A stretch of 64,000 nt of DNA from NCBI GenBank assembly GCA_020851465.1, contig JADZCR010000003.1:1-64000 (forward strand), written 5' to 3'. The notes beneath the pieces are model-generated. The model was not told the origin of the DNA. It saw only the letters and a list, made by a program, of their open reading frames with translations, and searched no databases. This document shows, in pieces, positions 53,889-62,618 of the stretch. Every line of letters starts with the position of its first letter. Within the stretch, counting starts at the first letter, position 1. Position numbers and translations under genes: made by a program. The DNA is from Phycisphaeraceae bacterium. GTDB taxonomy: Bacteria; Planctomycetota; Phycisphaerae; Phycisphaerales; Phycisphaeraceae.

Positions 53889-55541
53889 TCAGGCAGACGC
53901 TCCACCGCCTGGGGAGGTCGTACCACGCTCAACCTTATCGGGTAAAGAGGGCGACTGCGCTTGTGAAGTTGACTTGGAACCGACATACACATCGTCAAAC
54001 TCCGTTCCGTCAGCCGAGCGTCGCAGCAATAAATAAATCCACGTCTGTGCGGTGAAGTAATAACTGATGGCGTACGCGCCAAGGAGACCGACAAAAAGAT
54101 AGGTCCAGACCATGATGAGGACCGCGGCCACCCGGCCCGTGGTTCGCAGCGATGACCATTCGGGGTTATATGCGAGGCGGCCGAAGTTCGGCTCACGGAA
54201 AAGCTGATCAAATCGGTCGATCCCTTCGGGCGAATTCATGAAAACACCCGCCCCCCAGCCCACAATCTGATGCGCCAAAAGCAGGGTCAGAAAAACCACC
54301 ACAGCGACGAATAGATAGGTAATCGCACCATACACCAGTGCCGCCAGCGTATAGAAAAGGAGTTGCCACGGTCGGCCGGTGACATAGTTAAACGCACGGC
54401 TGTTGGCATCGAACCCGTCAGCACCATCCACCGCCACAGCCGGATACAGAAGGTTCGCCCCGAGCATCAACCCGATGAGCAGTAACACCACCGCGAAGCT
54501 CAACACGATAACAACTACAAACAGCAGACCGCCAAGGATATCCGTGACGAGATGAACTCCTGGAATACCAAAAAGAATCAACCCAAAGAGAAACAACACC
54601 AGACCAATGCTCGCTGCGACGACCAGAGGGATAACAGGCGCAAAAACCAGCGAAGGCCAACGCCTGACGGAAAACCGAATCGCCTCATTGGGATCAATTC
54701 GCTCATCCCGTGTAGCGTGAAGCGCAGCCATTCGAGCGATCGCCCCACCCAGGATGGTCCACAGAATAAATCCGATGGTGCAGAAAGCCGCAAAAAAACC
54801 CGGGTGCACGTCGAACAGCCAACCGGGGACCGTGATGAACATATCTTTCAGCGCCCCGATGACGCTCGCATTGCCATGCGATTCAAGGTGGTTGGAATTT
54901 TGAAGCATTGGCCGTTGCAATAATTCGCTGTATCCCAGATTCAGCGAAACTGCTGCGGTCAGCAGCCGCTCGAACGCATCAACCTCAAACCGTAACGCGG
55001 CGTCAAAGATGCCATCCGGTTCGATCTCCAGAACGGTAGCGATTCTCGCTCGACGTTTTGTTTCGATTTGCGCCAGCTCACGATCAAGAAACTCCCGAGT
55101 CGCGGAATCATTCGTTAAAGCCTTGGTCGCATTGGAACGCTGGGTGTTGTAATGAGCATTGATAAACTGAATCGCCATTGCGAATCGGTCGGGCGAGGTG
55201 ATGAATTGATCGCGTGTCACGCTCCCCATATCAATGCCGTACACCGCCACGAGCAGATCGCTGCGGGAATCAAGCTCGCGGGCCTTGAGCCACTCGTTGA
55301 ACTGTTCACGAGGCTCGGTACTGTGCTGGACGATCTCGCCGCGATAAACCACACGCCCCCAGATCGCATCCAGTAATCGCCCGCTCAGGTAGAGAAGGAC
55401 CACCAGAAAAAGCGCGGTAAAAATCTTCGCAGGATGGATCGCCATGCGAAAGGAGCGGAAGAGCCGTAAGAACGGCAACAGCGACACCCAATCGATGCCT
55501 TCCAATTGCACTCGGTACGGGTTGACCTGACGTTCCGACAT
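53889..55541 (-). CDS. Large membrane protein, function unknown
   Basis: 550 residues from ATG 55541 with AAGGG six bases upstream. A first span lies near 37-58. A soluble, helical region (about 60-215) includes VAVYGIDMGSV and a lysine/arginine-rich helix. About six to seven further spans fill 215-500 (e.g. GFILWTILGGAIARMAAL, LLFVVVIVLSFAVVLLLIGL), then a serine/proline-rich tail. No family recognised. It is first in an operon with the binding protein, permease and pyrF. Confidence 0.7.
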   Translation of the reverse strand: MSERQVNPYRVQLEGIDWVSLLPFLRLFRSFRMAIHPAKIFTALFLVVLLYLSGRLLDAIWGRVVYRGEIVQHSTEPREQFNEWLKARELDSRSDLLVAVYGIDMGSVTRDQFITSPDRFAMAIQFINAHYNTQRSNATKALTNDSATREFLDRELAQIETKRRARIATVLEIEPDGIFDAALRFEVDAFERLLTAAVSLNLGYSELLQRPMLQNSNHLESHGNASVIGALKDMFITVPGWLFDVHPGFFAAFCTIGFILWTILGGAIARMAALHATRDERIDPNEAIRFSVRRWPSLVFAPVIPLVVAASIGLVLFLFGLILFGIPGVHLVTDILGGLLFVVVIVLSFAVVLLLIGLMLGANLLYPAVAVDGADGFDANSRAFNYVTGRPWQLLFYTLAALVYGAITYLFVAVVVFLTLLLAHQIVGWGAGVFMNSPEGIDRFDQLFREPNFGRLAYNPEWSSLRTTGRVAAVLIMVWTYLFVGLLGAYAISYYFTAQTWIYLLLRRSADGTEFDDVYVGSKSTSQAQSPSLPDKVERGTTSPGGGASA

Positions 55542-55587
55542 GAAGAACCCTTGAACCGACCTCGTGCCATCGACGTGACACATAGAT

Positions 55588-55635
55588 CGGTAATTTGCTC
55601 GGTAACTTGCCCGGCAGATTACCCGGCGGTTTTAC
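55588..55635. repeat. Four degenerate 12-base tandem repeats
   Basis: Units CGGTAATTTGCT, CGGTAACTTGCC, CGGCAGATTACC and CGGCGGTTTTAC follow one another without gaps in the 168-base spacer between divergent genes. The last two have drifted. It may be a regulatory array or slipped-strand expansion. Confidence 0.5.
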
Positions 55636-55709
55636 ATTAGGGCACATAATAGCGAACGCCACGCATGGCGACGTTTGGCGGGGAGGAATGGACGCTCTAA
55701 CTTGTTGTC

Positions 55710-56453
55710 ATGCCTAGCGGTTTCTTTGTCTCTGACACGCTTTTTCCATCCACCGTTACGACAACGCAACGTGTTTCTCTTCTGCGCCAATTAGGGTATG
55801 CGGGGCTTGGCACCCGCATGAAGCACCCGAATGACGTAGAGACAGCAAAAATCCTGCTGGATCAAATGGATGCCCATAATCTCCATTTGCTCTCCGTTCA
55901 GATTTCCGGTGATGTGGCAACGGGGAAGTTTTCTGCTCCGTTGGTCGAAGTCACTCGACTTCTGGCCGACCGAGACACGCTGATCGAGCTCACACTGATG
56001 AGTTCGTCAATCCACGATCGCACCTCTGCGGCTCGTGCGGATGGCCGGGCTATCGACTTGATTCGTCGCGTACTCGACCTCGCAACTTCCAACGGTCTGC
56101 GTGTAGTGCTTCGTCCACAGGCTGGATCATGGCTGGAGTCCATTGAGCATGCAGTCAGACTTGGAATGCGTGTCAACCAAGCTGATCTTGGTCTGGTGTT
56201 CAGTTTGGTCGATGAACCCAACCTCAGCGATGAAGAACTCGAATCCCGGTTACAACTGGCTTTGCCTCGTTTATGCTCAGTCGCCATCAGCGATCCAACC
56301 GACCGCATTTACCATGACTTATTCAGTAAACTGATACGCGGCGGTTTTGCTGGACCGATCATGCTTCAACCGATCAAGACGATCAGCAATCTCAGCGAGT
56401 ACCTCGCTGAGGCGATCACCGCGTACCGGGCAACAGTGTCACTCATCGGCTAG
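55710..56453 (+). CDS. Sugar phosphate isomerase/epimerase-like TIM-barrel protein
   Basis: 247 residues, with the AP-endonuclease-2/xylose isomerase-like fold: FVSDTLFPSTVTTTQRVSLL at the start, LRQLGYAGLGTRM, DAHNLHLLSVQIS, GLRVVLRPQAGSW and GLVFSLVDEPNL. Several of the usual metal-binding Glu/Asp/His positions are missing, for example the final strand reads GPIMLQPI in place of a glutamate. It could be a non-catalytic or altered relative. The MFS-HEAT gene follows 49 bases downstream. Confidence 0.6.
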   Translation: MPSGFFVSDTLFPSTVTTTQRVSLLRQLGYAGLGTRMKHPNDVETAKILLDQMDAHNLHLLSVQISGDVATGKFSAPLVEVTRLLADRDTLIELTLMSSSIHDRTSAARADGRAIDLIRRVLDLATSNGLRVVLRPQAGSWLESIEHAVRLGMRVNQADLGLVFSLVDEPNLSDEELESRLQLALPRLCSVAISDPTDRIYHDLFSKLIRGGFAGPIMLQPIKTISNLSEYLAEAITAYRATVSLIG

Positions 56454-56502
56454 GGGGAACTGGCAATTATCGCTCCGCTCGATTAGACCTATCGCCCCAC
56501 GG

Positions 56503-58767
56503 ATGAAGACCGGACTATCCAACGCGGAACGAGTGCAGAAGTTGCCATGGGCACTGGCGGGCGATACTGCCAACATCGTCCACTTTTATCTAGCCCTTTC
56601 CGGCACGATTCTGCTGCTATTTCTCGATAAGCTCGGACTGGATAAAAAACAGATCGGCGTCGTGATCTCGATTTTTCCTTTTATCGATATTCTTGCGCTC
56701 TTCGTTCTGCCATGGGCCGCAAGAGTCGGTTACAAGCGTGTCTTTCTCTGGTTTTGGGGTGGGCGAAAGGTCATTCTCGCGAGCTTAATCGCGGCACCGT
56801 GGATTAAGGCCCACTACGGTACGCAGGTCACTTTTATTTTCGCCATCACGATCATCGTGCTTTTTTCCATCTGTCGATCGACCGCGGTCAGTGCGCAGAG
56901 TTCCTGGTCGCATGAGTTCATCCCTGCCACGATACGAGGCAAGTACACCGCGGTGCAGAGTATTCTGACCGTGTTGGCCGGCACCGCCACGACTGCGGCG
57001 GTCGGCTGGATGCTGGCCAGCGACGCACCACTGACTCGGTTTCAGATTCTTTTCACCATTGCAGCTTTCTTTGGCTTCGCCTCCACGCTGTTTTACAGCC
57101 GCGTCCCCGACGGCGAACCCCAACCAAACCTGGAAAAAGAGCATGGCCGCTGGGGACAAATCCTCAGTGCCTCGAAAGACCGTCGCCTGTGGACGTTCGA
57201 GATCGGAACCATGTGGGTGACGTTCGGCTGGCTGGCGATGGCGTCGTTCCTCCCGTTGTTCTACAGGCAGCAAGCCAACCTCAAAGCCAACCAGATTTTT
57301 TTCCTTGACTCAATCTATCTGGCTGCGGGGTTGCTGTCGTGCTTCCTCTGGGGCTGGGCAGCGGATCGTTACGGCGGCAAGCCGGTGATGATCCTGAACC
57401 TCATGTTGATGTCGATTTACCCGATAGGGCTGCTCCTGCTGCCGCTCAACAGCAATCTCACATTTACACTTGCAGTCATTCTGATTTTTGTTGTCGGTCT
57501 GGTTACACCAGGCTGGACAATCGGCTACGGTCGATACTTTTACGTCAACCTCGTGCCCCAGGAAAACCGTACCGGCTACATCGCCATTCACTCCGCGATC
57601 GTCGGCCTGAGCAGCGGTATCGTGCCCTTGGCCACCGGTGCCGTCCTCGATCTCGATTCGGTAAAAAATCTCATGGGAACTCTGGGGCCGATTCATATTC
57701 ATGCCTGGACGCCTCTGTTCTTCGTATGTCTGAGCGGACTAGGACTTGGGGTCTGGACGCTGAGCCGCATGCCCGTATCAGGCGGAATCGAGACATCGCG
57801 ATTCGTATCCATGTTCTTCCAGGGAAGTCCCTTGACCGCGCTGCAGGCGATGATCGCCTACCACCAATTCACCGGGCAGGAACCACAACGTGTCGCAACG
57901 ATCGAGCGTCTCGGCCAATCACGCAGCCCCTTCTCCGTCAACGAACTCGTTGAAGGTCTGCGCGATCCGAGCTTCAACGTGCGCTATGAGGCTGTCATCT
58001 CCATCGCCCGTACCGCGCCGCACCATAGGCTCACCGAATCGCTCATCGAGGTCATGGAGGGTACTGACACCGACTTATCGCTGATGGCTGCATGGGGGCT
58101 GGGACGAATGGGTGATCCGGCGGCGATCAACTCCCTGCGCAAAGCACTCGACGGCAACTCGCGATTGCTCCGCGCTCGGGCTGCACGCGCACTGGCGATG
58201 CTGAGGGATCAAGACTCCGGCCCGCGAATATTTCAACTTTTCCGTGATGAGCAGGACATTCATGCGCGACTGAGCTTTGCTGCGGCACTCGGATCGCTTG
58301 ATCGCACCGAAGCTCTGCCCGATCTCCTGGCTTTTCTCCGCGGACTTGAAATCGAGCGGTATCGGCGTGAGGCGGCACTGGCGGTCGCGACGATCCTCGG
58401 CGATGACGAACGAGCGGTTCGCCTTTGGCGTCGAATGACCGAAGATCCCGGTGATGCTCTGGCGGGCGTCGTACTGGGACTTCGGCGGCAGCTTTCCCGC
58501 CTCGTGAGTAACGCACAGACGCATAATCCCACTCTCGAACACGTCATCGTGCGAACCGCCAATTACTTCGGGAATGGCGATATGCAGCGAGGCGTTTCGG
58601 AGCTTCGTGTTCTGGCCGGAGCGGTAGAAAATGGGGTGTTCCGCTCCGCGGTCAAAATCGTTCTAGCCGATGCCGTGGACGCCATTGATCAATTTGGTGA
58701 AACACGAATGGAATACGTCATCCTCGCAGTTCACTGCATGCACATCGGCGTCGAAGAATCGGCGTAA
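56503..58767 (+). CDS. MFS transporter fused to C-terminal HEAT-repeat domain
   Basis: 754 residues from ATG 56503 (no strong ribosome site; upstream codons overlap the preceding gene). The first 440 or so form a 12-span major facilitator: TANIVHFYLALSGTILLLFL, RVGYKRVFLWFWGGRK between spans, WGWAADRYGGKPVMI as the second half's signature loop. Beyond residue 470 lie five or so HEAT-like helical pairs (FNVRYEAVISIARTAPHHRL, SLMAAWGLGRMGDPAAI, LLRARAARALAMLRDQDSGP, ARLSFAAALGSLDRTEAL). The cytoplasmic repeat domain may bind a partner or regulate transport. Substrate unknown. Confidence 0.85.
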   Translation: MKTGLSNAERVQKLPWALAGDTANIVHFYLALSGTILLLFLDKLGLDKKQIGVVISIFPFIDILALFVLPWAARVGYKRVFLWFWGGRKVILASLIAAPWIKAHYGTQVTFIFAITIIVLFSICRSTAVSAQSSWSHEFIPATIRGKYTAVQSILTVLAGTATTAAVGWMLASDAPLTRFQILFTIAAFFGFASTLFYSRVPDGEPQPNLEKEHGRWGQILSASKDRRLWTFEIGTMWVTFGWLAMASFLPLFYRQQANLKANQIFFLDSIYLAAGLLSCFLWGWAADRYGGKPVMILNLMLMSIYPIGLLLLPLNSNLTFTLAVILIFVVGLVTPGWTIGYGRYFYVNLVPQENRTGYIAIHSAIVGLSSGIVPLATGAVLDLDSVKNLMGTLGPIHIHAWTPLFFVCLSGLGLGVWTLSRMPVSGGIETSRFVSMFFQGSPLTALQAMIAYHQFTGQEPQRVATIERLGQSRSPFSVNELVEGLRDPSFNVRYEAVISIARTAPHHRLTESLIEVMEGTDTDLSLMAAWGLGRMGDPAAINSLRKALDGNSRLLRARAARALAMLRDQDSGPRIFQLFRDEQDIHARLSFAAALGSLDRTEALPDLLAFLRGLEIERYRREAALAVATILGDDERAVRLWRRMTEDPGDALAGVVLGLRRQLSRLVSNAQTHNPTLEHVIVRTANYFGNGDMQRGVSELRVLAGAVENGVFRSAVKIVLADAVDAIDQFGETRMEYVILAVHCMHIGVEESA

Positions 58768-59257
58768 TCGCACACTCTGGTCATCCCGCACCAATACCTT
58801 TTGCCCAAGTTCACTCGATACCCGCTGTGTGTATCGAAAAACTCACGTGTTGGCATAGCTGTTGCGTATGACTTTTTTGGTCTTAGGCAGTTATGCGCCT
58901 TGCGCGAACAGCAGAAGACAAAGAAATTGGAGACATAAAACACCCCAAAAGACGGCAAAATCTTGTAAATAATGCGGAACCTGTTGTGATTTTGAGTTGG
59001 CTATTGTTTGAAATCGAAAGATAGCCAGGTTAATTCAAAGTCTCAAGATTCAGGTTGAGTAGTGGTATTAAAATCACACCCCTGTTCCAAAATAAAACAT
59101 ATCTCTCTAACCCATTGACGACCGAATGCTTATTGAGAATAGCAATCGCTCGATGGTTTCAACATCACACCCATGAACTGAGCTTTCAATATTTTCTCAT
59201 TTTGAATTTGCTGTTTTTCCACGGGTTTAAACCACAACGTGATTGACCCCGGTTATC
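58768..59257. other. A+T-rich intergenic stretch without a gene
   Basis: No credible reading frame. Composition falls well below the G+C of neighbouring genes from about 58,850 on. An inverted repeat TCGATAC/GTATCGA (58815-58837) has no T-tract after it on the plus strand. It leads to the sigma-54-like promoter of the PEP-CTERM gene and may hold its upstream activator sites. Confidence 0.5.
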
Positions 59258-59272
59258 TGGCACGGGGTTTGT
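59258..59272 (+). promoter_or_regulatory. Likely sigma-54 promoter of the PEP-CTERM gene
   Basis: TGGCAC (59258-59263), five bases, TTGT (59269-59272). The -24 element is perfect and the -12 differs from TTGC at the last base. Spacing GG-N10-GT is right. Start would be near 59284, about 95 bases before the ATG. Fits the known link between PEP-CTERM systems and the PrsR-type sigma-54 activator. Confidence 0.55.
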
Positions 59273-59377
59273 CTCCTACACGTCGGCTGTCTGACTCACG
59301 GGTTCACTTCAACCTTCCGTGGGTAGATGGCTTGGGACCGTAAAAGTTTTACACGTCATTCAAAGAAGGAGGAGAAA

Positions 59378-60175
59378 ATGACTCGTTGGAACCAGACAAT
59401 CGCACAGTTCGCGCTGGCCCTGAGTGCTGCCTATCTTCTGCTGACAGCGACCGCAGCGTCAGCTGCACCAAACATTCCCGGAAGCTACGCTCTTGAAGGC
59501 GATATCACCGCCTATGGCGTTGAGGTTCATCCTAACGCCTCATTTGTAGGTCCAGCCGGTGCCCACATGGAATCTTCACCTCCCGGCCCGCCGATCGTCG
59601 ATGCCACTCCGCCGTCATACGGCTACTTCACAAACCTGCGGTTCAACCCAAGTGAGCTGGTCAAATTCGGCGTCCTGCAATCGCTCTCTTTCGACTATGA
59701 GATCGTCTCCGGCGGATTTGGCGGCGGTTCACTTCGCGCGTTTCTGGTTGTTGACATCAACAACAATGGCATCGAAGAAATCGGTGCCAACGGCGCGGGA
59801 AACCCCAATGCCATGGGTGATGACATTCTCATGGTGACGCCCTATCTGGTTGACACCATCGGCTATCCGGCCCCTGGAACCTATTCCACCGGCAACCTGC
59901 TCAATACGCCGAACTCCGACACCGACGCATGGTACGTAGCATATGGCTCCGGGCTGGCCCCCGGTGCTCCGTTGACCTCGGGTAACTACACCTACTCCGC
60001 GATCAAAGCTGCCTATACAAACTACAATGTGCTGAGCCTCACGGTGGTCCATGACGCCATCAACAACGCCGTGTTTGAAGTGCAGAATCTCTCGCTCACG
60101 CCGGAACCTGCTTCGCTCACCCTGATCGGACTGGGCGGCATGCTCATGCTTCGCCGGACTCGCCGAAGCGCCTGA
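59378..60175 (+). CDS. PEP-CTERM sorted exported protein
   Basis: 265 residues from ATG 59378, preceded by AAGGAGGAG. A signal peptide (about 1-28, cut near ASA) leads to a beta-rich body with an acidic, possibly calcium-binding segment (VVDINNNGIEEIG). The end is PEPASLTLIGLGGMLM followed by RRTRR, the classical PEP-CTERM sorting signal: PEP motif, hydrophobic span, arginine cluster. Exosortase would cleave it on the way to the surface or extracellular matrix. Specific role unknown. Confidence 0.88.
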   Translation: MTRWNQTIAQFALALSAAYLLLTATAASAAPNIPGSYALEGDITAYGVEVHPNASFVGPAGAHMESSPPGPPIVDATPPSYGYFTNLRFNPSELVKFGVLQSLSFDYEIVSGGFGGGSLRAFLVVDINNNGIEEIGANGAGNPNAMGDDILMVTPYLVDTIGYPAPGTYSTGNLLNTPNSDTDAWYVAYGSGLAPGAPLTSGNYTYSAIKAAYTNYNVLSLTVVHDAINNAVFEVQNLSLTPEPASLTLIGLGGMLMLRRTRRSA

Positions 60176-60207
60176 GCGAGAGCTGAGAAAACCAACTCAT
60201 CGCAAGC

Positions 60208-60243
60208 GCGGGAAGACGGCAAGACCGTCTTCCCGCTGTTTTG
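60208..60243 (+). terminator. Intrinsic terminator after the PEP-CTERM gene
   Basis: GCGGGAAGACGG (60208-60219) and CCGTCTTCCCGC (60225-60236) form a perfect 12-base-pair stem with a five-base loop, followed by TGTTTTG. Confidence 0.85.
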
Positions 60244-60261
60244 CCTGAGTCCCAGCGGTAA

Positions 60262-61173
60262 TCACACGTCATTCAAATGCAGAGCCTGGTCCTCAGCGTG
60301 GTAGCTTGATCGAACCAGCGGGCCGGACTCGACATGACGAAAACCAAGCGCCTCGCCGTATTCCTTGTAATGGGCAAACTGGGCGGGCGTCACCCAGCGG
60401 GTGATGGGTAGATGATCGCGGGTCGGCTGGAGGTACTGCCCCACGCTCAGAATGTCGCAGCTTGATCGCTCAACGATATCGCGCATGACCTCTTCCACCT
60501 CGTCGTCGGTCTCGCCGATACCAACCATGATTCCCGTCTTAGTGGTCAGCCCCTGTTCTTTCCCCCGGCGAAGTAATTCGATCGAGCGATCGTATTTCGC
60601 CTGCGGGCGAACAACGCGGTAGAGGCGGCGAACCGTTTCCATGTTGTGGTTGAGTATTTCCGGCTTTTCGTCAATCACCAGTTGAAGTGCGTCCCAGTTT
60701 CCGCAGAAGTCGGGAATCAGCACTTCGATGCTGGTACCGGGCGACGCCTCCCGTGTGCGACGGATCGTCTCCGCCCACAGGGCCGCCCCGCCGTCAGGAA
60801 GCTCGTCACGATTCACGCTGGTGATCACGATGTGTCGCAGCCGCATGAGGGCAACCGTCTTGGCAACGCGGCGAGGCTCATCCGTGTCATATTCGGGAGG
60901 CTTACCGGTCGCGATATGGCAGAATCCGCACGACCTCGTACACACGTCACCGAGGATCATGATCGTGGCGGTACCACGCGACCAGCACTCGCCCATATTC
61001 GGACACTTGGCTGATTCGCAGACGGTGTGCAACCGATGCTCATCAATGATCGAGCGTAATCGTTGGTAACCCGCGCCGCCGGGAAGTCGGGCGCGCAGCC
61101 AGTCCGGTTTGCGGCGGCGAATGTAGTCGCGGCCTGCGTTATCAATAATCAGGTGTGAAAGTGATACGGGCAT
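60262..61173 (-). CDS. lipA: Lipoyl synthase
   Basis: 303 residues, radical SAM. The family's extra cluster is [12 protein letters not shown] (C52, C57, C63) and the radical SAM cluster is CTRSCGFC (C78, C82, C85). VRSSYHAE near the end holds the conserved serine that ligates the auxiliary cluster. It inserts two sulfurs into octanoyl groups of E2 and GcvH proteins. No lipB adjoins it. Confidence 0.96.
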   Translation of the reverse strand: MPVSLSHLIIDNAGRDYIRRRKPDWLRARLPGGAGYQRLRSIIDEHRLHTVCESAKCPNMGECWSRGTATIMILGDVCTRSCGFCHIATGKPPEYDTDEPRRVAKTVALMRLRHIVITSVNRDELPDGGAALWAETIRRTREASPGTSIEVLIPDFCGNWDALQLVIDEKPEILNHNMETVRRLYRVVRPQAKYDRSIELLRRGKEQGLTTKTGIMVGIGETDDEVEEVMRDIVERSSCDILSVGQYLQPTRDHLPITRWVTPAQFAHYKEYGEALGFRHVESGPLVRSSYHAEDQALHLNDV

Positions 61174-61215
61174 TTCCTAGAGTTTAGCTTGCCGTGGCTG
61201 ACGAGTCTTTCTAGC

Positions 61216-61602
61216 ATGGCCTCCATGCTGCGTGGCTTGGCCGCCCTCACAGTGACGTTGCTCGCCATCAACGGCTGCGCACCACCCGCCAGCCAGGGCA
61301 CACTCGATTCCGACAACCCTGCCGCCAAACTCTACGCCGTGCGCAAAGCGGGTGAAGCAGGTGACAAGTCCGCCATCCCCAAATTAGTAGAAGCCCTCGA
61401 CAACGATGATCCCGCCGTCCGCATGATGGCAATCCATGCCCTAGAAAAAATCACAGGAGAACGGCTGGGATTCAATCCCTACGGCAGCGTGAACGAACGC
61501 CGTGAGTGCGTGGATGCGTGGGAACAGGCTGTCCGTGACGGCCGTTTCGGGCTGAACCCCGCCGTTTCTCAGCCGTCCGCTCAAAGCAAGCCGTCGTCAT
61601 AG
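61216..61602 (+). CDS. Small HEAT-repeat lipoprotein
   Basis: 128 residues from ATG 61216. A signal peptide ends at INGCAPP, plausible lipobox. One HEAT-like pair follows (PKLVEALDNDDPAVRMMAI, HALEKITGERLGFNP), then a tail with tryptophan and proline/serine residues. It diverges from lipA with 42 bases between. Function unknown; probably a protein-binding module facing the periplasm. Confidence 0.7.
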   Translation: MASMLRGLAALTVTLLAINGCAPPASQGTLDSDNPAAKLYAVRKAGEAGDKSAIPKLVEALDNDDPAVRMMAIHALEKITGERLGFNPYGSVNERRECVDAWEQAVRDGRFGLNPAVSQPSAQSKPSS

Positions 61603-61710
61603 GACTTGCCCGTTTCTTTTGGTCGCAAGCGAAAACGCCTGTTCGGTCGATATTTCAGACTGCCCGGCTATTGTGTATGGAGTGGCCACGCCCCCTGATG
61701 TGACACCCCC

Positions 61711-62166
61711 ATGCCAGAATCCGCTGATATCACGATCTGCATATTGAGCCAGGCTCGGTATCTCTCGGTCGTCCGGGCAGCGATAGAGGCTGCTGCATTG
61801 CGCATGGGGTTGGATGAAGAACAGGCAGGCAAAGTGACCCTGGCTGCCGACGAAGCGATGACCAATGTCATCCGACACGGCTACAAAGGAGAGAAGAACC
61901 GGCCGATCTGGGTGCGGATCACGCCTGTAACGCGCGACGGTGCGTCGGGTATGGAAATCATCATTGACGACGAATGCACAGGTGTGGACCTAACGAGAAT
62001 CAAGGGACGCGCATTGGAGGAGGTTCGTCCGGGCGGACTGGGTGTTCACATCATCACGGGGGTCATGGATGAAGTGGAATACCTGGCGCGACCCGGCGGC
62101 AAGGGAATCCGCCTGAGAATGCTCAAGCTGGCTAAACCAGCCGTCACAGCCATGACGAAAATCTGA
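61711..62166 (+). CDS. RsbW-like anti-sigma factor / serine kinase
   Basis: 151 residues, GHKL ATPase fold. The N-box is LAADEAMTNVIRHGY (E48, N52), then MEIIIDDECTGVD and GGLGVHIITGVMDEVEY as the G1/G2 boxes. Such kinases phosphorylate a STAS-domain antagonist and sequester a sigma factor. The next gene but 73 bases is a STAS protein, giving the expected pair. No sigma factor gene is next to them. Confidence 0.85.
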   Translation: MPESADITICILSQARYLSVVRAAIEAAALRMGLDEEQAGKVTLAADEAMTNVIRHGYKGEKNRPIWVRITPVTRDGASGMEIIIDDECTGVDLTRIKGRALEEVRPGGLGVHIITGVMDEVEYLARPGGKGIRLRMLKLAKPAVTAMTKI

Positions 62167-62239
62167 ATGCGGAAAAAGCAAATCTGATGTAGCATGATCT
62201 TTCAGCATCTTCCGAAGTGTGCGATAAAGGCAGTGTGCA

Positions 62240-62587
62240 ATGGCGAAGTCGGACGTAATCATCACCAAGCAGCAACCGCTGGATGACGGCATGATGGTCA
62301 GCATCCACGGCGAAATTGATTTCAGTCGATCACCCGATCTGCGCAGCGAACTTCTGACTCTGCTGGGCAATAAGCCCGGTCGGATGGTGCTCGATCTTTC
62401 CGGCGTCCCCTACATGGACAGCTCAGGTGTGGCGACACTCGTCGAGGTACTGCAAATCCAGCGCAAAGCCAGCAGTAAGCTCGTCCTCTGCGGTCTCCAG
62501 CCCAAGGTGCGAGGAATCTTCGAGATCGCCCGCCTTAATCTGGTCTTTACGATCGTGGATAACTGCGACACCGCAGCCAAAGCCTGA
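62240..62587 (+). CDS. STAS-domain protein (anti-anti-sigma factor or MlaB)
   Basis: 115 residues. GEIDFSRSPDLRSELL and LDLSGVPYMDSSGVATLVEV define STAS, with S61 as the likely phosphorylation site for the upstream kinase. It is followed 31 bases later by mlaE; in the Mla lipid transporter MlaB is a STAS protein that binds the MlaFE ATPase. It may therefore serve either role, or connect them. Confidence 0.85.
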   Translation: MAKSDVIITKQQPLDDGMMVSIHGEIDFSRSPDLRSELLTLLGNKPGRMVLDLSGVPYMDSSGVATLVEVLQIQRKASSKLVLCGLQPKVRGIFEIARLNLVFTIVDNCDTAAKA

Positions 62588-62618
62588 TTGTTCCAATCGC
62601 CTTCGCTGAACGGAAACC

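Noticed and set aside
55542..55709. Cobalamin riboswitch for the BtuF/FecCD pair
   Set aside because: No B12-box elements are visible in the operon leader; only short tandem repeats are present.
58815..58837. TCGATAC/GTATCGA hairpin as terminator of the MFS-HEAT gene
   Set aside because: It is followed by A and not T on the plus strand and the stem is only seven pairs.
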